From: DAIQNV01 sp036788215
Lineage (GTDB): Bacteria > Planctomycetota > Phycisphaerae > Phycisphaerales > UBA1924
Assembly: GCA_036788215.1 (NCBI GenBank)
Contig: DAIQNV010000004.1
Coordinates: forward strand, 12,080-76,079
Direction of reading: 5' to 3'
DNA: 64,000 bases
Of the stretch, positions 44,028 through 52,880 are shown piece after piece. Positions within the stretch are counted from its first letter, which is position 1, and each line of letters starts with the position of its first letter. The notes under the pieces are model-generated. The model searched no databases. It was not told the DNA's origin and saw only the letters and a program-made list of their open reading frames with translations. A program made the position numbers and the translations under genes.

Positions 44028-44064
44028 ATTTGGCCATGTGGCCATTTCCTACTTTGGCCCTTTG
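44028..44064 (+). repeat. TTTGGCC-rich repeat tract before moxR
   Basis: TTTGGCCATGTGGCCATTTC then CTACTTTGGCCCTTTG ends 21 bases before the moxR ATG. A similar tract ends close before the rlmE start at 49804 on the other strand (ATTTGGCCCTTTG followed by a C-rich run and the GTG). Confidence 0.6.
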
Positions 44065-44084
44065 TTCCCCCCTATCCTCGCCCC

Positions 44085-45137
<1,053 letters not shown>

Positions 45138-45174
45138 CCGAACACCACCATTCGACCCGGTGCCCTACTCCAAG

Positions 45175-45209
45175 GATGCCGTGGAGACATCGCGCAGCGA
45201 TTTCTCCAC
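45175..45209 (-). repeat. Dispersed hairpin repeat, GTGGAGA type
   Basis: On the minus strand GTGGAGA-AATCGC, loop TGC, GCGATG-TCTCCAC is followed by GGCATCC. It is close to the copies at 49139 and 55137. Confidence 0.75.
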
Positions 45210-45228
45210 GATCAAAGGACCCTCACCC

Positions 45229-45270
45229 CCGGTGCCCCGAACCGCCGCGCAGCGGCGCTTCGGGCCGGTC
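45229..45270 (-). repeat. Dispersed hairpin repeat, CCCGAA type (copy 2)
   Basis: The reverse complement reads GACCGGCCCGAAGCGCCGCT then GCGCGGCGGTTCGGGGCACC. It matches the element at 7048-7091 with only one visible difference. Confidence 0.8.
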
Positions 45271-45293
45271 GTCTGCGGACCCCCCTTCCCAAG

Positions 45294-45328
45294 GGTGGCG
45301 TGAAGACATCGCGCAGCGATCTCTCCAC
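45294..45328 (-). repeat. Dispersed hairpin repeat, GTGGAGA type
   Basis: On the minus strand GTGGAGA-GATCGC, loop TGC, GCGATG-TCTTCAC is followed by GCCACCC. The outer stem holds one G-T pair, and the tail is slightly changed. Confidence 0.7.
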
Positions 45329-45418
45329 GAACCCCGATTCGAACGCCCCATGCACCCCCGCGCGATCTCTGGCATCATCAGCGTCCGCCCAAACGCCCCG
45401 AGCCCCGAACCAAACCGA

Positions 45419-47014
45419 GTGATCGCTCACCCGCACAACCCGAAGGGGACCCTCCCCGCCCGCCCCCTCCCCCCGCGATTCCTCGCGGCCCTCACCCTCC
45501 TTGCGATCCTCCTCGCCCCCGCCCGCGCCGCGATCGAGCCCGTCACCCAGGAGCCCATCGCCATCGCCGGCTCCCCCATCGTCGTCGCGGTCCGTCTCAC
45601 CGACCCCGCCGACCGTGGCCCCCTCACCGCGATCCTGGAGGACACCCGCCGGGTGCCCGCCAGGCTGATCCCGATCGCGTTCGACGACCCCGCGCCCGAC
45701 CGTCGGCGCTGGGTCGACGCGGTCCCCCGCGTGCGCCCGGACCCGGGGCGCGTCGGGACCGACGGCGCGTGGCTCCTGGTGCTGGAGCCCCCGCGCGACG
45801 CGGTGGGGCAGGGGATTTTCATCAACGGGAGGCGGTGGGCCTTCCGCTGGCTGGGGGATCCCGTGCGGGAAGCCCTTGCCAAATCAATCGATACGACGAT
45901 CGACGACCCGCTTCTCAACCCCTGGGCGAGCGCCGTGCCCCGCGCCTGGCGGGCGGGGGGCGACCTGCGGGCCCGCGCCGAGCCGGTGAGCGCCAGCCCG
46001 CTCTCCCGCTGGCGGTATCTCCTGTTGACACAGGGTCTTGCACCGACCGACCGCCCGGGCCCGCCCCTCGCGACCGAGCCCGAGCACCGCATCCTGGCGG
46101 ACCTCATCGCGTCGGACATCGAGACGCGATGGCGTCGCGCCCTGCTCACGCTCTACCTCGCGGACCCCGCGCTCTCGGAGCGCGCCCGGAGGGCGCTCGC
46201 GGGGGCCGGGCGTTTCCCCGGGGGGAATATGGCGCCGCTGTGGTGGGCGGAGGCGGGGCTGCTGACGGAGTTGCTTGAGGCGCAAAGTCTTGTGGCCGCA
46301 CGGGATCGAGCGGCGTCCTGGCTGGAGACGGTGCCCTCGGCGCTCGCGTGGGTTTCTGAGGATGCGCTCCCCGGAATGGACCGGGGAGAAATTTCCGTGT
46401 TACCGACCCGGGCGATGCTCCTCGCCGCGGGCCGGCCCGGGGGGGATCTGGGCACGGTGGCGGATGTCCTCCCCTATCAGGGGGTCACGCTGACGGTGCC
46501 CCGTGCCACGACGGGTGAGCCCCGGGCGGTCGTCCGCGGGCCCGACTGGTCGGCGGAACTGGCGCTCGATCCGGTGCGCGGGGCGCAGCCCCCGGCGCTG
46601 AGGCTCGGGCCCCTGGTGTACGCGTGGACGCTGCGGGACCTGACGGGAGGCTCTGCGCCCCCGTCGGACCCGGCGTGCGTCGTGCTCCTGCAGCGCCTGC
46701 CCGGGCCCCAGGGGGCGTGGCGGGTGTACGCGGAGGTGGCGGAGGACCCGGCGACGCCCAGCGTCGTGGAACTGTGGCTGGACGGGCAGCCCATCCGGCT
46801 CGACCCGGCGGGCGCGCCCGGGGGGGCGAGCGTCGCGCGCCTGGCGGATCGCTGGGCGGTCGCGATGGAGTTGCCCATCGATGTCGACGCGGCGCGAGCG
46901 CGGATCGGCGTGGTGCGGACGCTCGGGGTGGGCGTGCGGACCGCGTGGCCCCGCCCGGTGCTGCCCTGGGACGATCGTCCGGGGTCGGCGGTCGTTGACC
47001 TGAGCGGGTGGTGA
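45419..47014 (+). CDS. Exported protein of unknown function, about 531 aa
   Basis: No family is recognised. The start is uncertain. The GTG at 45419 puts a signal peptide-like segment (RFLAALTLLAILLAPARAA) about 19 residues in. An ATG at 45350 would add a Pro-rich leader that looks untranslated. The mature part is Arg- and Pro-rich and mixed alpha/beta, with WSAELALDPVRGAQPPALRL and VAEDPATPSVVELWLDGQPI suggesting strand-rich domains in the second half. It follows moxR on the same strand, but three hairpins lie between them. It is convergent with the VWA protein gene. Confidence 0.75.
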   Translation: MIAHPHNPKGTLPARPLPPRFLAALTLLAILLAPARAAIEPVTQEPIAIAGSPIVVAVRLTDPADRGPLTAILEDTRRVPARLIPIAFDDPAPDRRRWVDAVPRVRPDPGRVGTDGAWLLVLEPPRDAVGQGIFINGRRWAFRWLGDPVREALAKSIDTTIDDPLLNPWASAVPRAWRAGGDLRARAEPVSASPLSRWRYLLLTQGLAPTDRPGPPLATEPEHRILADLIASDIETRWRRALLTLYLADPALSERARRALAGAGRFPGGNMAPLWWAEAGLLTELLEAQSLVAARDRAASWLETVPSALAWVSEDALPGMDRGEISVLPTRAMLLAAGRPGGDLGTVADVLPYQGVTLTVPRATTGEPRAVVRGPDWSAELALDPVRGAQPPALRLGPLVYAWTLRDLTGGSAPPSDPACVVLLQRLPGPQGAWRVYAEVAEDPATPSVVELWLDGQPIRLDPAGAPGGASVARLADRWAVAMELPIDVDAARARIGVVRTLGVGVRTAWPRPVLPWDDRPGSAVVDLSGW

Positions 47015-47037
47015 GCGCCGCGGATCGCGTGGGCCGG

Positions 47038-49071
47038 TCAGACGCGCATGCGCGAGCCGTACACGAGCCACTCGAGGGCGAGCAGGATCGAGGCGGCGAG
47101 GACGAACCAGGACCAGATCTCGCGCGGGCCCGAGACGGACTCGACGGAGGGCGCGGGCTCGCCCCCCGCGTCGATCTCGCGCCGGACGGTCAGGGCGGTC
47201 TCGCCCGGGTCGGCGAGGTTGATCGCGACGAGGCGCGACGCACCCCGGGCAGCGACCTCGTAGAGCCCAGCGCTGGGGATGATGCCCAGGTCGATGGTCG
47301 CCCCGCCCCCGGGACCGACGCGGAGTGTGCGCCTGCCCGGCATGTCGTCGGTGGCGGAGGCGACGGGCGAGAGCGTGACCTCGTCGCCTGCGGAGACGAA
47401 GGCGCCGAGGCCCCGGACCTGAGCGGCGGCGGTGGTGGGGAACCAGAGGCCCCGGTCGCCCCCCGCGGTCGCCGCGGCGAGCTCGTCGATCGCGGCAGCG
47501 ACGAAGATGGGGAAGGAGAAGTCGAGCGTCCAGTTGGAGCTCTGGAGCGGGAAGGCGACAACGATGCGGGGGACGCCGGTGTCCCGAGCCTCGATGATGA
47601 AGGGGCCGGCGGGGCCCAGGGCGAGCTCGGTGATGGTGGTCTCTTCGGTGGGCGTGTCGCCGGCGCTTGGGAGGTTGATCCAGCGGGAGATCTGCACTGC
47701 GTCGAGCGCAAGGTCCTGCGTGACGGGGTGGGCGCGGGTCCAGCTGACGAAGCCCGCGGCGCCGTCGCGGGCGGTGCGGGTGACGGGCGTCTGGCCCTCG
47801 GAGAGGAGTGAGGGGAGGGTCGCGCCGAAACTGAGCGAGGGGCTGGGCGGGGAGCGCTCGGGGGTGATGCGGTCGAGCACGATGATGTCGAAGGCGCGGA
47901 GGTCGTTGCTGGCGAAGCTGTTGTACTGACGCCCGGTGACGGTGCGGACGCCCCGCGTGCGGAGGGCGTCGAGGACATCGGCGAGGAAGGCGTCGGGCGC
48001 GGGCTCGCCTCGGTCGTCGGCGGGGGCGACGAGCAGGATCGCGGGCGCCGCGGGGGGCGGGAGGACGATCCACGCTGTGTCATCCGCGCGGAGCGGGTCG
48101 TCGCGGTTGAGCGCGAGCGTGAGGGGCCCCCCCGCGCTGTCGCGGAGGTCGATCGTGCGGGCGGCTTCGCCCGGCGTGCCATCATCGGCGCGGGCGGGGA
48201 CGGAGACCGCGGTGCGGGAGGCGATCTCGCTGCCCCTGAGGAGCGAGACCGTCGCAGCTGCTGCGGAAGAGCCGGTGTTCGCGAGGCGGATGAAGATGCG
48301 GACGAGGGCGGGGTCGTCGATGTCGCGCAGGGCGCTGACCGCGGTGATGCCCACGTTGCCCCGGGCGGCTTCGAGGGTCTCGGCGTCCGGGGCGACGGGC
48401 TCGTAGGCGAGTTCGGCGCCGAGGCTGATGAGGGTGCCCCTGACATCGCCCCCGTCCGAGAGCAGGATGGCGACGGGGCGCTGCGTGTCGCCCGATTCGT
48501 CGACGGCGCCCCCCGAGAGGGCCTCGACGAGCTCGAGGGCGCGCTCGGGGTCGCCCGGCTGGTCGGTGGGCTCGATGGCGTTCACCGCGGCGCGCAGGGC
48601 GGCGAGGCGGCGCGTCGGCGCGGCGGCGACGAGGGCGTCGTGCGCGAAGGCGATGACGGTGAACTCCGGAGCGTCCGCGCCCGCGGTCATGGACTCGGCG
48701 ATCTCGATCGCGCGGGCCTTGGCGGCCTCGAGGCGGCTCTCGCCCCCCGGCATGTCCGTCGCGGCCATCGAGGCGGAGCGATCGATGAGGAAGAAGACGC
48801 GGGAGCTCGGGGCGCCGCCCGAGTCGATCGCGGGGCGGGCGAGGGCGAGGAGGAGAAGGGCGAGGATGGCGAGGTGCAGGAGGAGGAGCCAGGAGGGCCG
48901 GATCATGCGGAACGGCGCGTTGACCTGCAGGTCGTGCACCGCCTGCTCCCAGAGCATGGTGGAGCTGACGCGGACAGGGCGACGCCGGAGCTTCAGGAAA
49001 TAGAGCGTGAGGAGAGCGGGGAGCGCGACCGCGGCGGCGAGGAGGGCTGTGAGGGGGGTGAGGAGGGTCAT
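47038..49071 (-). CDS. BatA/VWA-type membrane protein
   Basis: An N-terminal BatA segment has two spans, PLTALLAAAVALPALLTLYF and SWLLLLHLAILALLLLALAR, with the usual LKLRRRPVRVSSTMLW between them. A von Willebrand factor A domain has an intact metal site DRSASM in VFFLIDRSASMAATD. The remaining 400 residues are a strand-rich extracytoplasmic part, and a last anchor lies at the C-terminus (SWFVLAASILLALEWLVYGS). It has 677 residues. The chosen ATG at 49071 excludes an N-terminal stretch translated from an intergenic repeat. Such proteins act with MoxR ATPases; moxR is 2 kb away on the opposite strand. Confidence 0.88.
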   Translation of the reverse strand: MTLLTPLTALLAAAVALPALLTLYFLKLRRRPVRVSSTMLWEQAVHDLQVNAPFRMIRPSWLLLLHLAILALLLLALARPAIDSGGAPSSRVFFLIDRSASMAATDMPGGESRLEAAKARAIEIAESMTAGADAPEFTVIAFAHDALVAAAPTRRLAALRAAVNAIEPTDQPGDPERALELVEALSGGAVDESGDTQRPVAILLSDGGDVRGTLISLGAELAYEPVAPDAETLEAARGNVGITAVSALRDIDDPALVRIFIRLANTGSSAAAATVSLLRGSEIASRTAVSVPARADDGTPGEAARTIDLRDSAGGPLTLALNRDDPLRADDTAWIVLPPPAAPAILLVAPADDRGEPAPDAFLADVLDALRTRGVRTVTGRQYNSFASNDLRAFDIIVLDRITPERSPPSPSLSFGATLPSLLSEGQTPVTRTARDGAAGFVSWTRAHPVTQDLALDAVQISRWINLPSAGDTPTEETTITELALGPAGPFIIEARDTGVPRIVVAFPLQSSNWTLDFSFPIFVAAAIDELAAATAGGDRGLWFPTTAAAQVRGLGAFVSAGDEVTLSPVASATDDMPGRRTLRVGPGGGATIDLGIIPSAGLYEVAARGASRLVAINLADPGETALTVRREIDAGGEPAPSVESVSGPREIWSWFVLAASILLALEWLVYGSRMRV

Positions 49072-49093
49072 GGGGTGGGGAGGGAGTGTAGGG

Positions 49094-49134
49094 GGAGGGG
49101 ATCGGGGATCGGCCATCGGCGATCGGGGGGGAGG
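49094..49134 (+). repeat. GATCGG-rich intergenic repeat
   Basis: GGAGGGGATCGGGGATCGGC then CATCGGCGATCGGGGGGGAGG. It is nearly identical to the mutS-internal copy (39811-39851). It is directly followed by a hairpin element. Confidence 0.85.
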
Positions 49135-49138
49135 CATC

Positions 49139-49173
49139 GTGGAAAAATCGCTGCGCGATGTCTCCACGGCACC
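49139..49173 (+). repeat. Dispersed hairpin repeat, GTGGAGA type
   Basis: GTGGAAA-AATCGC, loop TGC, GCGATG-TCTCCAC, GGCACC. It lies 4 bases after a GATCGG repeat and is the same as 55137-55171 apart from one base. Confidence 0.8.
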
Positions 49174-49183
49174 CGGGCGTGGG

Positions 49184-49804
49184 CTAAGGCGTTGCCGGTG
49201 GGCGGTAGTTCAGTCCGTAGATGAAGGTCTCGCGGCTGACATCGCGGCTGGCTTTGGGCTTGGTGTGGCCCGACTTGGCGAAGAGGGTGGCGGTGCGGGC
49301 GCAGAGGTCCCGGAAGGGCTCGCCCTCGAAGACCTTCATGACGAGGTTGCCCCCCGGGCGGAGGAGATCGGGGGCGAGGTCGAGCAGCATGTCGCAGAGG
49401 CGGGCGGAGACGAAGGCGTCGCCCGCGCCGGTGGTCTTGGGGGCCATGTCGGAGATGAGGTCGTCGAAGAGGGTCTCGGGGTCGCCGGCGAGTGACCGGA
49501 GTTCGGCGGGGTCGATCCGCGTGGCGTCGGCGGCGATGGTGCGGATGTTGGGGGGGAAATCGGCGGCGCGGAGGTCGACGGGGGTGAGGTCGATCCCCAC
49601 CACGATGCCCTGGGGCCCGACGCGCCGGCCGGCGACCTGAAGCCAGGAGCCCGGGGCGCAGCCCACGTCGAGGACGCGGTCGTTACGCCTCAGGATCTTC
49701 TTCTTGTCGTCGATCTCGATGAGCTTGTAGGCGGAGCGGGCGAGGTAGCCCTCGCGTTTGGCCTTGCGGAAGTATTCGTCGTGGAGCTGGCGTTGGCGGG
49801 GCAC
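49184..49804 (-). CDS. rlmE: 23S rRNA 2'-O-methyltransferase RlmE (FtsJ)
   Basis: RlmE methylates U2552 in the 23S rRNA A-loop. The GTG at 49804 starts VPRQRQLHDEYFRKAKREG. LDVGCAPGSWLQVA binds SAM. The catalytic tetrad K-D-K-E is visible as Lys27 (SAYKL), Asp119 (ISDMAP), Lys157 (LVMKVF) and Glu192 (RETF). It has 206 residues, normal for the family. The gene follows a repeat island on its upstream side, with no clear Shine-Dalgarno. The same strand leads to the VWA gene after 112 bases. Confidence 0.96.
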   Translation of the reverse strand: MPRQRQLHDEYFRKAKREGYLARSAYKLIEIDDKKKILRRNDRVLDVGCAPGSWLQVAGRRVGPQGIVVGIDLTPVDLRAADFPPNIRTIAADATRIDPAELRSLAGDPETLFDDLISDMAPKTTGAGDAFVSARLCDMLLDLAPDLLRPGGNLVMKVFEGEPFRDLCARTATLFAKSGHTKPKASRDVSRETFIYGLNYRPPATP

Positions 49805-49817
49805 GGGGGGAGGGTAG

Positions 49818-49882
49818 CAAAGGGCCAAATCGCAAAGGGCCGAAGGGCCAAAGGAAAGGCGGACAAGAGCAAAGAGCCAAAG
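49818..49882 (-). repeat. TTTGGCC-rich repeat tract before rlmE
   Basis: The plus strand reads CAAAGGGCCAAATCGCAAAG then GGCCGAAGGGCCAAAGGAAA. On the minus strand this is TTTGGCCCTTTG-rich and ends 14 bases before the rlmE GTG, as the tract before moxR does. Confidence 0.6.
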
Positions 49883-49915
49883 TGGCGGAGTGGCGGAGTG
49901 GCGGAGTGGTGGCGG
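49881..49915 (+). repeat. TGGCGGAG tandem repeat
   Basis: Three perfect 8-base units, TGGCGGAG, at 49883-49906, then a degenerate fourth unit TGGTGGCGG. It joins the TTTGGCC tract on one side and hairpin elements on the other. Confidence 0.75.
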
Positions 49916-49936
49916 TTCGGGGGACTGGTGAGCATC

Positions 49937-49967
49937 GTGGCGAGGGCTTCGCCGTCTCCGCGGCACC
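49937..49967 (+). repeat. Dispersed hairpin repeat, GGGCTTCGCC type (copy 1)
   Basis: GTGGCGAGGGC, loop TTC, GCCGTCTCCGC, GGCACC. It shares loop and tail with 50073-50103, with one arm changed (GTGGCGA versus GTGGAGA). Confidence 0.7.
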
Positions 49968-49988
49968 CGCGGTTGGTGGTGGGTTCGG

Positions 49989-50019
49989 CACGGACCCGCA
50001 GAGCCGGGTCCGTGGCACC
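49989..50019 (+). repeat. Dispersed hairpin repeat, CACGGACC type
   Basis: CACGGACCCG, loop CAGAGC, CGGGTCCGTG, GCACC. It has the same loop as the copies at 6895 and 6970, with a paired stem change (TGACC/GGTCA to GGACC/GGTCC). Confidence 0.8.
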
Positions 50020-50072
50020 GGGCCGAGTGGCAAAGAATCAGAGCCGCGATGGTGGCGGCGCGGTCGTGGAGC

Positions 50073-50103
50073 GTGGAGAGGGCTTCGCCGTCTCCACGGC
50101 ACC
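50073..50103 (+). repeat. Dispersed hairpin repeat, GGGCTTCGCC type (copy 2)
   Basis: GTGGAGAGGGC, loop TTC, GCCGTCTCCAC, GGCACC. It has a nearly complete stem and lies 17 bases before a duplicated segment next to the N gap. Confidence 0.75.
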
Positions 50104-50119
50104 CCGGGTATTGGGGCGT

Positions 50120-50174
50120 GGTCAGTTCATGAAGGCGATGGTGGCGAGGCCGGCGAAGTAGAGGACGAGGACGG
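50120..50174. other. Duplicated 55-base segment left of the assembly gap
   Basis: Identical to 50275-50329, the last 53 bases of the exchanger gene plus two. It is most likely the overlapping contig end left unmerged, not a biological repeat. Confidence 0.85.
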
Positions 50175-50274
50175 NNNNNNNNNNNNNNNNNNNNNNNNNN
50201 NNNNNNNNNNNNNNNNNNNNNNNNNNNNNNNNNNNNNNNNNNNNNNNNNNNNNNNNNNNNNNNNNNNNNNNNNN
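50175..50274. other. Assembly gap (100 N)
   Basis: A run of exactly 100 N, the conventional length for a gap of unknown size. Both flanks carry the same 55 bases, so the true gap is probably zero and the contigs overlap. Confidence 0.97.
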
Positions 50275-50276
50275 GG

Positions 50277-51308
50277 TCAGTTCATGAAGGCGATGGTGGC
50301 GAGGCCGGCGAAGTAGAGGACGAGGACGGCGACGGATTCGAAGCCGATGTTGGCGATGCCGGAGCGTTCTCTGCGGACGAGGCCCATGGTGAGAATGGCG
50401 GTCATGACGATGGCAAGGGCCCCGATGAACACCTCGCGGTCGCCCGCGGCGTGGTAGATCGACCCGTCGCGGTAGAAGATGTCGGCGACCGCGACGAAGA
50501 GGGTGTCGAAGGTGTTGCCCCCCATGATGTTGGCGACCGCGAGCGTGAGGGCCCCCTGGCGCACCGCGGCGATGGAGACGATGAGCTCGGGCATGGAGGT
50601 GCTGACCGCGGTGAACGCGGCGCCTACGAACGAGCCGGAGAGGCCGGTCTGCTCGGCGAGGCCCAGGCTGGCCTCGCCGACCACCCAGCCGGCGGCGGCG
50701 ACGATGGCGCAGGCGATGCTGAAGGAGACCACGAGGCGGGAGAGGGGCGTGCCCTGCATGTTGCTTTGGTCGGGCTTGTCGGTGGTGGTGACATCCGTTT
50801 CTTCCGGGTGCCACATGGGGTGCTTGCGCGTCTGCTGGGCGACGCGGAGCCCGAAGACATAGCCGAACAGCACGATGGGGGTGGCGGGGTGAATGCCCAG
50901 CAGGGTGTAGTCGGGCCCGTGCATCGCGAGGATGATCAGACCGATGATCGCGATGAGCAGGGCCCCGAACACGATGTTCTCCGTCGACGCGGCGGCGTGC
51001 TCGAGGTTGGCTTTGCGCAGGGTCAGGTCGGCGATCGCGAGGAACATAATCTGGGCGGCGATCCCCCCGAAGGAGTTGCTGACCGCGAGCTCGGCGTTGC
51101 CATCGATCGCGGCGGTGACGGAGGCGGTGATGCCCGGGAGGCTGGTGCCCGCGCCCAGGAGCAGCGCGCCCATGAGGGCTTCGCCCATGCCGGTGCGGTC
51201 GGCGAGGACATCGGCGAGGCGAGCCAGGCGCGGTCCGACGCCCGCGATGACACCGGTGGCGATGAGGAACGCGGTGATGTTGAGCCAGAGGGGCCAGTGG
51301 TCCTGCAT
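50277..51308 (-). CDS. Sodium/calcium exchanger (CaCA) family membrane protein
   Basis: The ATG at 51308 gives 343 residues. About ten membrane spans form two inverted repeats. The alpha-repeat motifs are GAGTSLPGITASVTAAIDGN with SNSFGGIAAQ, and STSMPELIVSIAA with ANIMGGNTFDTLF. A charged cytosolic loop (RKHPMWHPEETDVTTTDKPD) joins the halves. The first alpha-1 motif has Pro-Gly where many exchangers have Pro-Glu, so ion selectivity may differ. The C-terminal end is next to the assembly gap, but its stop is intact. Confidence 0.9.
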   Translation of the reverse strand: MQDHWPLWLNITAFLIATGVIAGVGPRLARLADVLADRTGMGEALMGALLLGAGTSLPGITASVTAAIDGNAELAVSNSFGGIAAQIMFLAIADLTLRKANLEHAAASTENIVFGALLIAIIGLIILAMHGPDYTLLGIHPATPIVLFGYVFGLRVAQQTRKHPMWHPEETDVTTTDKPDQSNMQGTPLSRLVVSFSIACAIVAAAGWVVGEASLGLAEQTGLSGSFVGAAFTAVSTSMPELIVSIAAVRQGALTLAVANIMGGNTFDTLFVAVADIFYRDGSIYHAAGDREVFIGALAIVMTAILTMGLVRRERSGIANIGFESVAVLVLYFAGLATIAFMN

Positions 51309-51388
51309 CGCACCTGTTTTGTAGCGGGGTGCTGTGAACGCGCGTTCATCGTGGGGACCACGGTCGCCCCGGTGCGCGAGGAACGGCC

Positions 51389-51805
51389 CTAGTGGGGGAC
51401 TTCCTTCACCGCATTCCGGTTCCACGCGGGGACGCGGACGATGATGGGCTTGCCGTCCGCCGGCTCCTTCAGGATGTCGCACTGGCACGAGAGACGGCTG
51501 TTGCGCTGCAGGCCCGGGGCTTCCTCGACGCGGTCGTCCTCCGCGTCGGTGGGCTCGGCGAGGCAGTCCATGCCCTCTTCGACATAGATATGGCAGGTGG
51601 AGCAGGCGCAGACGCCCCCGCAGGCGTGCTCGATGTTGATGCCGTGCTCGACCGCGACCTCGAGGAGGTGCTCGCCCTTGGCGGCCATGACCTCGTGCTC
51701 CGCCTTGTCGGAGCCGTCCTCGTTGACGCTCGCGGGGTCTTCGAGGATGAACTTGATGGGGACGGTGGCCGGGCCATGGTCGTGGTCGGAGTGTCGGAGG
51801 TGCAT
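51389..51805 (-). CDS. [2Fe-2S] ferredoxin, adrenodoxin/Isc type
   Basis: A small electron carrier. The cluster ligands follow C-x5-C-x2-C and a distant Cys: Cys62, Cys68, Cys71 in EHACGGVCACSTCHIY, and Cys107 in RLSCQCD. An additional Cys66 lies in the loop. It has 138 residues with a His/Asp-rich start. The end IIVRVPAWNRNAVKEVPH resembles the tail of Isc-type ferredoxins, suggesting Fe-S cluster assembly, though no isc genes are visible. It lies 80 bases before the exchanger gene on the same strand. Confidence 0.92.
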   Translation of the reverse strand: MHLRHSDHDHGPATVPIKFILEDPASVNEDGSDKAEHEVMAAKGEHLLEVAVEHGINIEHACGGVCACSTCHIYVEEGMDCLAEPTDAEDDRVEEAPGLQRNSRLSCQCDILKEPADGKPIIVRVPAWNRNAVKEVPH

Positions 51806-51983
51806 CGGGGTGCTCCTGTGGTGCTCAGGCCGGTTCCGGGGTCGTTCCCGGGCGGCGAGTTGAAGGGTGGAATCACTCTAGACGGGTCTGGCTGGCGACC
51901 TTGGGGTCCGGATCGTGGGTGTTGATGGCGGTTGCGGGGGGGAGGGGGCGGTCCGGGTGGGGGTGGGTCACTACACTTGTGGC

Positions 51984-52880
51984 ATGACGGCAGAGCCGCC
52001 CGCCGGGGGCGCGGGCCGACCGACGGGCCCAGTCCCCGAGATCAGCATCGTCGCCCCCGCCCATAACGAGCAGGACAATGTCCGCCCCTTGGTCGAGGAA
52101 GTCTCGGCCGCGATGGAGGCGGCGGGGGTGTCGTTCGAGTTCATCATCGTGGACGACGGGTCGACGGACGAGACGCGGGACCGGGTTCGGGCGTTGATGC
52201 CCGGTCGGCCATGGCTGCGGTGCGTGGCGATGACGGGGACGCCCCCCGGGCGGGGGAACGGGCAATCGGCGGCGTTCCACGCGGGGTTCCGGGCGGCGCG
52301 GGCTCGGCTCATCGCGGTGCTGGACGCGGATCTGCAGAACGACCCCCAGGACATCCCGAAGCTGATGGCGGAGATGCAGCGGACGGGCGCGGACTTCGTG
52401 CAGGGGGACCGTTCGGCAGCCCGCCGCCAGGGGGACGCGTGGATCCGGCAGGTGGGGTCCATCGTGGGCCGGTGGTTCCGTCGGGTGCTGCTGGGGGACA
52501 CGATCCGGGACACGGGGTGCTCGCTGAGGCTGATGAAGCGGGAGATCGCGCTCGGGCTGCCCCTGGAGTTCAAGGGGATGCACCGGTTCATCCCGGTGAC
52601 GGCACGGCACATGGGGTACACGGTGGTGGAGATGGCGGTGTCGCACCGTTCGCGGCACGCTGGGGAGCCCAAGTACGGGTCGGGGATCACGAAGCGTGCG
52701 ATCCCGGGGCTGATCGACCTGTTCGCGGTGCGGTGGATGCGGAGCCGTCGGAAGGCTGTCGGGTGCGTGGAGGCGGACGCTTTCTGGCCCAGTCGCCCGA
52801 AGCGTGAGGGGCCTTCGGAGAAGCGGGGGGAGAGGCCCGTTTCCGACCCGGAGGCGGCGGCGAGCGGGGCTGTGGCGTGA
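51984..52880 (+). CDS. GT2-family glycosyltransferase (dolichol-phosphate mannosyltransferase-like)
   Basis: A GT-A fold enzyme that probably loads a sugar onto a polyprenyl phosphate. The ATG at 51984 starts MTAEPPAGGAG. EISIVAPAHNEQDNV and FIIVDDGSTDETRD bind the nucleotide sugar, VLDADLQNDPQDIPKLM holds the metal-binding DAD, and FVQGDRSAARRQG follows. The C-terminus lacks the two membrane spans seen in DPMS-type enzymes. Length is 298 residues. It overlaps the LAB_N protein gene (GTGA), so the two likely work together on a lipid-linked sugar. Confidence 0.92.
   Translation: MTAEPPAGGAGRPTGPVPEISIVAPAHNEQDNVRPLVEEVSAAMEAAGVSFEFIIVDDGSTDETRDRVRALMPGRPWLRCVAMTGTPPGRGNGQSAAFHAGFRAARARLIAVLDADLQNDPQDIPKLMAEMQRTGADFVQGDRSAARRQGDAWIRQVGSIVGRWFRRVLLGDTIRDTGCSLRLMKREIALGLPLEFKGMHRFIPVTARHMGYTVVEMAVSHRSRHAGEPKYGSGITKRAIPGLIDLFAVRWMRSRRKAVGCVEADAFWPSRPKREGPSEKRGERPVSDPEAAASGAVA

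Larger units (their letters stand above)
49805..50119. other. Gene-free repeat island upstream of rlmE
   Basis: About 315 bases hold no gene but consist largely of repeats: a TTTGGCC-type tract, a TGGCGGAG tandem and three hairpin elements. The base composition is low-complexity and GC-rich. It would also have to hold the rlmE promoter. Confidence 0.7.

Noticed and set aside
50275..50329. Direct repeat flanking the N-run as a target-site duplication of an insertion
   Set aside because: At 55 bases with an exact 100-N filler it is much better explained as unmerged contig ends than as an insertion footprint.
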